In this document: one piece after another, positions 58,901-64,000 of the stretch
Position numbering within the stretch: the stretch's first letter is position 1
Layout: each line of letters opens with the position of its first letter
Source of the DNA: JAGQVA01 sp041391725
GTDB taxonomy: Bacteria; Bacteroidota; Bacteroidia; J057
DNA: 64,000 bases
Assembly (NCBI GenBank): GCA_041391725.1
Contig: JAWKNL010000015.1
Location: 62,001-126,000 of the forward strand
Direction: 5' to 3'
The notes under the pieces: model-generated
The model's database searches: none
Told to the model about the DNA's origin: nothing
The model's input: the letters and a program-made list of their open reading frames with translations, nothing else
Made by a program: the position numbers and the translations under genes

Positions 58901-59188
58901 GGTAACAAGGATATTTTTCTGGCCATTTTTTACCACTACACTCGCGGAGTTATAGGAGTAATAGGAAAAAAATAGTTCCAGTGAATCCAACCCTACGTCT
59001 TTGGTATTGATATTAAATCCGCCATTTTCATCGGTTAATGCCCCCGCTCTGTCTCCTGTAGCTGTCACGCTGGCGCCTACGAGCGGATTGCCATCTTCGT
59101 CAGTGACTTTGCCGGAAGCTGAAAACTGCCCCCGGGAAACGGGAACTAATCCCCAGAATAATATAAAAGTTAGTAGTAGCTGTTTCAT
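55931..59188 (-). CDS. SusC/RagA-family TonB-linked outer-membrane transporter
   Basis: 1085 residues. After the signal (MKQLLLTFILFWGLVPVSRG) comes a carboxypeptidase-regulatory-like domain (SGKVTDEDGNPLVGASVTATG), then the SusC-specific linker DAVVITALGVKRQEKEIGYS, the plug (VNALSGKAAGVQIST; TTRITIRGNNNIRDNNQPLIVVDGVPLEN; INILKGPTAAALYGARGANGVVLIT) and a barrel ending in WASYPGMRSVSLRAQANF. It imports glycans or peptides with its SusD partner. A promoter fits at 59258-59286. No regulator gene (ECF/anti-sigma or HTCS) is adjacent. Confidence 0.95.
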   Translation of the reverse strand: MKQLLLTFILFWGLVPVSRGQFSASGKVTDEDGNPLVGASVTATGDRAGALTDENGGFNINTKDVGLDSLELFFSYYSYNSASVVVKNGQKNILVTLTPKEKKLDAVVITALGVKRQEKEIGYSTTKIDGDAIALSNAPNLVNALSGKAAGVQISTPNGVDGGTTRITIRGNNNIRDNNQPLIVVDGVPLENAPGLENIGRGVDWGSAINNINPDDIQDINILKGPTAAALYGARGANGVVLITTKRGFKQKGIGIQYTVNYKVIQPYRYRDVQNVYGAGGPVGLTEPEFSTNAAGEFVYPTSVHTNDGPFGKSTTELFGFYSTGASWGPEMLGQMVRWWDGEMRDYSPQPDNLSLYFHNGHTTTQNLAFSGGGEMGSVRFSFSNTGHSAVIPNSTYDQTTANIGAKLNISSKVTADLSLSYINYKRLNSPTLGDDNNKSFGKGILYSWPRSYKGLEKEINILPDGTRNNYNGQYPFTFTPPHLWWNTYHQNTTLTRNKVIGALSLNYEITSWLTAMARIGLDFNLDQFETRNDPVDAPGILEGFYSNELTRNQVNNHEFLITAEKEKILGSDLDIRFSVGGTQWQRRLYGIKGQSGTWVNPWLFNFNNYQDQLSVPIPSEVRYDKNINSLYAFLNLGFKDYLFVELTGRNDWSSALPIENNSYFYPSVSGSFIASEAFNFSSHFLNYLKFRAAYAQTASDTDPFQVDFVYTTGTFGNAQTAALPTTIPPIALRPQQANSYELGTSIGLWDDKLSLDFTYYYILSFDQILDAPLPASSGASQIKINTGKLENKGIEAALTATIFKTQNSFWRTSFNIARNRNYVVSLGDGAEILELANIWDLNGPAIAVRAGEEYGTIIGYDYVYHENGQPILNEEGTHYLISNNRVPIGNASPDFIGGWQNQVRLGDFTLQTLVDFKWGGDIYAGSYVIGLQTGQSPETLVERQGGGLPYTDPGGATRNVGVILDGVYADGTPNDKVVHYYFKYIPNAGGWGHFLSKPGIMENTWVKMRELSLSYSVPGNFLQKTKIFQSLDLSVVGRDLFYLYTSLPDRINPEGINGAGNAQGLEWASYPGMRSVSLRAQANF

Positions 59189-59257
59189 ACATCAAAATAC
59201 AAGGATAAAACACGATTCCCTCAAAAAGCGAAACTTAAACATACTTAAAGAAGCCTT

Positions 59258-59286
59258 CAAATCTAAACAAAATGGGTATTTTCCAA
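59258..59286 (-). promoter_or_regulatory. Promoter of the SusC-SusD-PNGase operon
   Basis: On the minus strand -7 TAGATTTG (59258-59265) and -33 TTG (59284-59286) are 18 bases apart. Transcription should start near 59251, about 63 bases before the SusC ATG. Confidence 0.55.
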
Positions 59287-59345
59287 CCTGGCGGGGGATA
59301 TGATTTTTCCCCTCACATTTGCTTACATCCCACTTAATATTTTTG

Positions 59346-59353
59346 TAAATTTG
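59346..59353 (+). promoter_or_regulatory. Possible -7 element for the haloperoxidase gene
   Basis: TAAATTTG fits TAnnTTTG, 46 bases before the ATG at 59400. The nearest TTTG (59318-59321) is 24 bases upstream, somewhat long, so this is tentative. Confidence 0.4.
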
Positions 59354-59399
59354 ACCTCAGACCCTTTTTTCTGTTCTTTTTGCCTTACAATTCTGCCAA

Positions 59400-61592
59400 A
59401 TGAAAAAACTACCGTACGCTGCACTGCTATGCCTGCTGTTGTCGGGTATGTTTGTCCCGGCTTTTGCCCAGCAACATTCTGTCGCCCGCCAGTGGAATGA
59501 AGTCCTTCTCGATGCTATCAGAGGCGATTTTGCCCGACCTACCGTTCATGCCCGAAACCTTTTTCACACGTCTGTAGCCATGTATGATGCATGGGCCGTG
59601 TATGACCCTGTGGCTGAACCTTTTTTTCTGGGAAAAACGGTGGGCAACTATACCTGTCCTTTTACGGGGGTTGCTACACCGGCCAACCTAAAAGCCGCTC
59701 AGGAGGAGGCTATGAGTTATGCTGTATATCGCCTTCTGCGCCACCGGTTTGCCAAGTCTCCCAGTGCAGGCAAAATTATCGATGAATGTGACTCTCTTTT
59801 TCATGCGCTGGGTTATAACCCCGGATTTGCGGACATCAATTACAGTACAGGAAACCCCGCTGCTTTAGGCAATTATATTGCGCAGCGCATGATCGATTTC
59901 GGTTTTCAGGATGGCTCCAATGAGGCCAATCAATACGCCAACCGGTATTATGAGCCCGTCAATCCGGCGATTGCTCCTGATATTCCCGGAAATCCATATG
60001 TTCAGGATCCCAACCGCTGGCAGCCTTTGTCGCTGGAGGTATTTATCGATCAGTCGGGTAATCCCATTCCCGGCCGTACGCAGCCATTCCTCAGTCCTGA
60101 GTGGGGAAAAGTAACGCCTTTTTCTCTTACTGAGGACGACCTTACGATTTATGAGCGCAATGGAAACGAATACTGGGTCTATCACGATCCGGGCGCACCT
60201 TCTTATATTGATCCTGAAAAAGGAGGTGAAGAATCCGAAGAGTTTATGTGGGGGTTTAATCTCGTGGCGATATGGTCAGGTCATCTCGACCCATCCGATA
60301 GTGTGATATGGGATATTTCTCCCGCTTCTGTCGGGAATATTGAATCCTACCCCACCGATCCTAAAGACTTCCCCCAGTTTTATGACTTGCTCAATGGCGG
60401 CGATGCCAGCCGGGGGCGCACGGTCAATCCATATACCGGCCAGCCCTATGAGCCGCAATATGTGCCACGGGCTGACTATGCAAGGGTACTTGCTGAGTTT
60501 TGGGCCGATGGCCCACACTCAGAAACTCCTCCCGGGCATTGGTTTACCATTCTCAACTATGTCAACGACCATCCCGCGCTGATAAAACGTTACAAAGGGC
60601 AGGGGCCGGTTGTTGACGATCTGGAATGGGATGTCAAAGGTTACCTTGCGCTCGGAGGTGCTATGCACGACGTGGCCATTTCTGCCTGGGGCATTAAGGG
60701 CTGGTACGATTATACCCGTCCGATTTCTGCCATACGGTATATGGCAGACCGGGGGCAGAGTACTGATCCTTCCCTTCCCAACTACCATGTAGCCGGGATT
60801 CCGCTGGTGCCGGGGTTTGTAGAACTGGTCGAAGAAGGGGACCCGCTGGCAGGGGTCAACAATGTGAATGTGGGAAAAATCAAACTTTTTGCCTGGAAAG
60901 GCCCTGATTTTATTTTTGATCCGGAGACTGATGTAGCGGGTGTGGATTGGATTCTCGCCGAAAGGTGGTGGCCATATCAGCGGCCTACCTTCGTAACGCC
61001 GCCATTTGCAGGGTATATTTCCGGGCATTCAACCTACTCCCGCGCCGCTGCCGAGGTGCTGACCTTATTTACCGGGGATGAGTATTTTCCCGGAGGAATG
61101 AGCGATTTTGTGGCAAAGAAAAACGAGTTTCTCGTATTCGAGGAAGGTCCCAGTGTAGATGTGATTTTACAATGGGCTACCTATCGCGACGCTTCAGACC
61201 AGACCAGCTTGTCCCGAATCTGGGGCGGCATCCATCCTCCGATGGATGATCTTCCGGGCCGCCATATCGGCATGGAAATCGGGGTAGAAGCCTTCCAGTT
61301 TGCCGAAAAGTATTTTAACGGCAGTGCTCCTGCTTCCCCCCCACCTCCCGCAACCCAGGTCTTTCCCAATCCTTTATCCGTCACCGACAACCTTACCATC
61401 CGGGTAAATTCACTGACCGACAATATTGAAGTACAGATGTTTGATCTGGCCGGAAAACAAATCGCGGTAAAATGGGTAAAATTTGGGTTTGACTGGCGGA
61501 TGGATGTGCCCAATCAAGTCGCTCCGGGAACCTATATAGTCAGAATCTCCGGCGACGGTTTTGTCGATGCCCACAAAATTCAGGTTTTTTAG
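59400..61592 (+). CDS. Vanadium haloperoxidase/PAP2-type protein with T9SS tail
   Basis: 730 residues with a signal peptide (LLCLLLSGMFVPAFAQ). The N-terminal half has VARQWNEVLLDAIRGDFARPTVHARNLFH. The PAP2/vanadate site is spread over three motifs: RPISAIRYM (near 440), ISGHSTYSRAAAEVL (near 542, with the His) and GGIHPPMDDLPGRHIG (near 609). The tail from VFPNPLSVTDNLTIRV to HKIQVF is a T9SS type A sorting domain. The family contains bromo- and chloroperoxidases as well as phosphatases, so the exact reaction is open. Surface-exposed. Divergent from the SusC operon; the M23 gene follows after 11 bases. Confidence 0.88.
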   Translation: MKKLPYAALLCLLLSGMFVPAFAQQHSVARQWNEVLLDAIRGDFARPTVHARNLFHTSVAMYDAWAVYDPVAEPFFLGKTVGNYTCPFTGVATPANLKAAQEEAMSYAVYRLLRHRFAKSPSAGKIIDECDSLFHALGYNPGFADINYSTGNPAALGNYIAQRMIDFGFQDGSNEANQYANRYYEPVNPAIAPDIPGNPYVQDPNRWQPLSLEVFIDQSGNPIPGRTQPFLSPEWGKVTPFSLTEDDLTIYERNGNEYWVYHDPGAPSYIDPEKGGEESEEFMWGFNLVAIWSGHLDPSDSVIWDISPASVGNIESYPTDPKDFPQFYDLLNGGDASRGRTVNPYTGQPYEPQYVPRADYARVLAEFWADGPHSETPPGHWFTILNYVNDHPALIKRYKGQGPVVDDLEWDVKGYLALGGAMHDVAISAWGIKGWYDYTRPISAIRYMADRGQSTDPSLPNYHVAGIPLVPGFVELVEEGDPLAGVNNVNVGKIKLFAWKGPDFIFDPETDVAGVDWILAERWWPYQRPTFVTPPFAGYISGHSTYSRAAAEVLTLFTGDEYFPGGMSDFVAKKNEFLVFEEGPSVDVILQWATYRDASDQTSLSRIWGGIHPPMDDLPGRHIGMEIGVEAFQFAEKYFNGSAPASPPPPATQVFPNPLSVTDNLTIRVNSLTDNIEVQMFDLAGKQIAVKWVKFGFDWRMDVPNQVAPGTYIVRISGDGFVDAHKIQVF

Positions 61593-61603
61593 TATTTGCT
61601 CAC

Positions 61604-62134
61604 ATGCCCCGGGTGAAAAGAAAATACAGTAGTCGTATGATGTTGCTCCTGCTGTGGGGAGCAGTCGCCTGTCCGGCATTTGTTTCTTTTCGCCCGATAC
61701 TCTATATGCCCTATCTTTCTCCGCTGAAAAATGCGCTGGTAGTTTCCGGTTTTGGCATGCGGCTTCACCCTGTACTGCAGGAGTCCCGTATGCACCAGGG
61801 GGTAGATTTTCGGGCAAAAGAAGGTACGCCGGTGTATGCCGCCGGATCGGGACTGGTGCTGGAAGCCGGAGAAAGTAGCGGGAATTATGGGATCATGATC
61901 GACATTCACCACGACAATACCTATGTTACGCGTTATGCACATCTGTCCAAAGTCGAAGTAAAAGCGGGAGAAGTAGTAGTTGCCGGACAGTTGATCGGTT
62001 ATTCGGGAAATACGGGTCTTACCACAGGCCCGCATCTTCATTATGAAGTGATTCAGGATAAAAACAAGGTCGATCCGATGATATATCTGCCTGAGGAAGT
62101 AAAAGTAGAGGAAGCCGGCGTGTCGGTTGACTGA
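61604..62134 (+). CDS. M23-family metallopeptidase
   Basis: 176 residues with an N-terminal hydrophobic segment (MMLLLLWGAVACPAF). The M23 LytM domain is complete: GFGMRLHPVLQESRMHQGVDFRA with zinc ligands His64 and Asp68, YAHLSKVEVKAGEVV and HLHYEV with the HxH pair. It cuts peptide crosslinks in peptidoglycan or acts as a non-enzymatic activator of amidases; the intact ligands favour catalysis. It is in the envelope. Probably cotranscribed with the haloperoxidase. Confidence 0.92.
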   Translation: MPRVKRKYSSRMMLLLLWGAVACPAFVSFRPILYMPYLSPLKNALVVSGFGMRLHPVLQESRMHQGVDFRAKEGTPVYAAGSGLVLEAGESSGNYGIMIDIHHDNTYVTRYAHLSKVEVKAGEVVVAGQLIGYSGNTGLTTGPHLHYEVIQDKNKVDPMIYLPEEVKVEEAGVSVD

Positions 62135-62214
62135 ATCAGTATTTTCCGGCATTTCCGGGAAAAATTTTTATATTGGATAGGTTTTACTGATTTTTCCCGG
62201 GACTATTACCTACT

Positions 62215-64000
62215 ATGTCTAGCCTTCAAACTATACTCAAAGCTTTTCAGCGCCCGGCGGGCTGGCTGATTGCCGGAAGCATCATCCTTGTCGGAGGTGT
62301 ATTTCTGATTGTGATGAACGCCACTACTATGCTTTCATCCGGAGAAAGTCTTCCCGATAAGGTGGATTTCAACCGCCACATAAGACCTGTACTTTCCGAC
62401 AAATGTTTTACCTGTCATGGCCCCGATGCCCGCCAACGCAAGGCAGGTCTTCGCCTCGATACGCCCGAAGGTGCCTTTGCCGCGCTGGAAGAAACGCCCG
62501 ATCAGTTTGCCATCGTACCCGGAGACCCGGAAGCCTCAGCGGTATTTCACCGGATCGTAGCTACTGATACCACCGAGCGTATGCCTCCGCCCGAATCGAA
62601 GCTGAAACTCACCGAAAAAGAAGTGCGCCTGATCCGCAAATGGATCGAACAGGGCGCAGAGTACAAAACCCACTGGGCTTTTATTCCCCCCGAAAAAGCA
62701 CCACTACCTTCTTCCCGGAATAAAAAGTGGATAAAAAATGAAATAGACGCCTTTGTGCTCGCGCAAATGGAAGAAACAGGCCTGAAACCCAACCCGGAAG
62801 CCGATCGCGAGCGACTGCTCAAAAGGGTCTCCATGGATCTTACCGGCCTTCCGCCTTCTCTGGAAATGCAGGATCGGTTCCTCGCCGATAACTCTCCGCA
62901 AGCCTATGAAAAAATTGTGGACGAACTTCTGTCCAGCCATGCCTATGGTGAAAAAATGGCGATTCAATGGCTGGATGTAGCCCGCTATGCAGACTCCCAC
63001 GGTTATCAGGACGATGGGCTCCGCACCATGTGGCCCTGGCGCGACTGGGTGATTCACGCTTTTAATGAAAATTACCCTTACGACCAATTTGTCACCTGGC
63101 AGCTCGCCGGAGACCTTCTCCCCCAGCCCACCAAAGAAATGCTTCTTGCCACCGGTTTTAACCGAAACCATAAAATCACGCAGGAAGGCGGGGTGATAGA
63201 TGAAGAGTACCGGATCGAATATGTTACCGACCGTACCAACACCTTTGGCAAGGCAATGCTGGGGCTTTCCTTTGAATGTGCCAAATGCCATGATCACAAA
63301 TACGATCCCATCTCCCAGAAAGACTATTACAGCACTTTCTCATTCTTTAACCAGGTGCCGGAAAAAGGCCTTTTTGGAACTATTGACGCATCTTTTGCCG
63401 ATCCGCCAAACATGGAGATTTCGGATAAAGACGTAAAAGAATACCTGAATTTTATCAACAAAAAAGATACCGCCCCTGTCATGGTGATGGTGATGAAGGA
63501 TTCGGTGGGCATTCGTTCCACCCACATCCTGAGCCGCGGCAATTACGATGCACCTGCCGATGAAGTGAGTTTTGCCACTCCCGAAAAAATTATGCCTTTT
63601 GATACCACCCGGTTTGAGAAAAACCGCCTGGGACTTGCGCACTGGTTGTTTGCTCCCGAAAACCCGCTGGCAGCCCGCGTATTTGTCAACCGCGTATGGC
63701 AGGAGATTTTTGGCCGGGGAATAGTCAAAACTGCGGGTGATTTCGGAATGCAGGGCGACCTTCCCTCCCACCCCGAACTGCTCGACTGGCTTTCGGTAGA
63801 TTTCAGGGAAAATGGATGGGATATCAAAAGGCTGGTGAAAACCATTGTAATGTCGGCGACCTACCGGCAGTCTTCCGAAGTGAGCCGCGATAAGCTGGAA
63901 AAAGATCCTGAAAATATCTATTTGTCTCACGCCCCGAGGATTCGGTTTGGGGCAGAGGTGGTGCGGGACCACGTGCTGGCCAGCAGCGGCCTGCTGACGC
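62215..64000 (+). CDS. PSD1-type cytochrome protein (DUF1549/DUF1553), cut by window edge
   Basis: Runs off the window after 595 codons. ATG 62215 gives a membrane anchor (WLIAGSIILVGGVFLIVM), then the PSCyt1 heme motif CFTCHG (Cys64, Cys67, His68) in HIRPVLSDKCFTCHGPDARQRKAGLRLD. DUF1549 follows (NEIDAFVLAQMEETGLKPN; RVSMDLTGLPPS; QWLDVARYADSHGYQDD; CAKCHDHKYDPIS, a second Cys pair with His). DUF1553 then begins (LAHWLFAPENPLAARVFVNRVWQEIFGRGIV; LPSHPELLDWLSVDF; MSATYRQSS). Such proteins are typical of Planctomycetes and some Bacteroidota and occur with DUF1501 proteins; their role is likely in breaking down sulfated or other polymers, but is unproven. Confidence 0.9.
   Translation, partial: MSSLQTILKAFQRPAGWLIAGSIILVGGVFLIVMNATTMLSSGESLPDKVDFNRHIRPVLSDKCFTCHGPDARQRKAGLRLDTPEGAFAALEETPDQFAIVPGDPEASAVFHRIVATDTTERMPPPESKLKLTEKEVRLIRKWIEQGAEYKTHWAFIPPEKAPLPSSRNKKWIKNEIDAFVLAQMEETGLKPNPEADRERLLKRVSMDLTGLPPSLEMQDRFLADNSPQAYEKIVDELLSSHAYGEKMAIQWLDVARYADSHGYQDDGLRTMWPWRDWVIHAFNENYPYDQFVTWQLAGDLLPQPTKEMLLATGFNRNHKITQEGGVIDEEYRIEYVTDRTNTFGKAMLGLSFECAKCHDHKYDPISQKDYYSTFSFFNQVPEKGLFGTIDASFADPPNMEISDKDVKEYLNFINKKDTAPVMVMVMKDSVGIRSTHILSRGNYDAPADEVSFATPEKIMPFDTTRFEKNRLGLAHWLFAPENPLAARVFVNRVWQEIFGRGIVKTAGDFGMQGDLPSHPELLDWLSVDFRENGWDIKRLVKTIVMSATYRQSSEVSRDKLEKDPENIYLSHAPRIRFGAEVVRDHVLASSGLLT

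Overview
The window is a chromosomal piece from a Bacteroidota bacterium, most likely of the Saprospiria/Lewinella type. The evidence is five proteins with type IX secretion (T9SS) sorting domains or T9SS function (PorZ at 3230-5536, type A tails at 13822, 51746 and 59400, a gliding-motility-type type B tail at 43609), a SusC/SusD pair, a DUF4249-linked TonB receptor, several promoters that fit the Bacteroidota pattern TTG...TAnnTTTG, and a dockerin-like segment of the kind seen in Saprospiraceae surface proteins. The lineage below phylum is an inference. No rRNA, tRNA, CRISPR array, integrase or transposase was seen.

Layout. 1-1.3 kb: start of a siderophore/ferric-citrate-type TonB receptor whose promoter is flanked by two Fur-like boxes, and a TetR regulator. 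1.3-9.1 kb: housekeeping genes (tag, recO, porZ, a lipoprotein, a LolD/MacB-type ATPase, mgtE, and a 53-residue membrane protein). 9.2-13.1 kb: a tight three-gene operon of a DUF4956 membrane protein, a membrane-anchored CotH-kinase/beta-helix protein and a VTC-type polyphosphate-polymerase domain protein, the best candidate here for an incompletely described system. 13.2-13.7 kb: small gene plus a deleted HNH endonuclease. 13.8-24.6 kb: secreted propeller protein, aminotransferase, TIGR01777 reductase, LRR protein, GH3 glycosidase, Spy-like protein, DUF1080 lipoprotein. 24.6-28.5 kb: visibly A+T-richer accessory genes (frameshifted AlbA_2/Schlafen-type gene, DUF4143 ATPase with striking operators) and a membrane-bound class III cyclase. 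28.7-35.5 kb: CBM9-like lipoprotein, Tat-exported NIF3 protein, IscA-type protein, DUF2442 with a DUF4160 remnant, penicillin acylase, Tat-exported aldo/keto reductase. 35.5-42 kb: a leftward four-gene operon, TonB receptor-DUF4249-MG2/plug protein-unknown. 42-46 kb: peptidoglycan-binding lysozyme-like protein and a T9SS type B surface protein. 46-51.7 kb: defence-like cluster with a PLD-helicase (DUF3427), a Panacea toxin-antitoxin pair, a UPF0175/DUF3368 toxin-antitoxin pair and DUF2442. 51.7-59.3 kb: SusC-SusD-LamG/PNGase F-like operon, probably for glycoprotein glycans. 59.4-64 kb: vanadium haloperoxidase/PAP2 protein, M23 peptidase and the start of a PSD1-type cytochrome protein cut by the window edge.

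How the genes work together. The surface-oriented parts (T9SS substrates, Sus operon, GH3, CBM9-like lipoprotein, DUF1080) fit a polymer-degrading life style, with PorZ as part of the export route. Gene remnants recur: HNH, DUF4160 and probably Uma2 survive only as fragments, and two accessory genes (AlbA_2 and UPF0175) carry single frameshifts. This fits active gain and loss of accessory genes, although the two frameshifts could also be homopolymer errors in the assembly. Protein families were recognised by reading motifs, not by database search.
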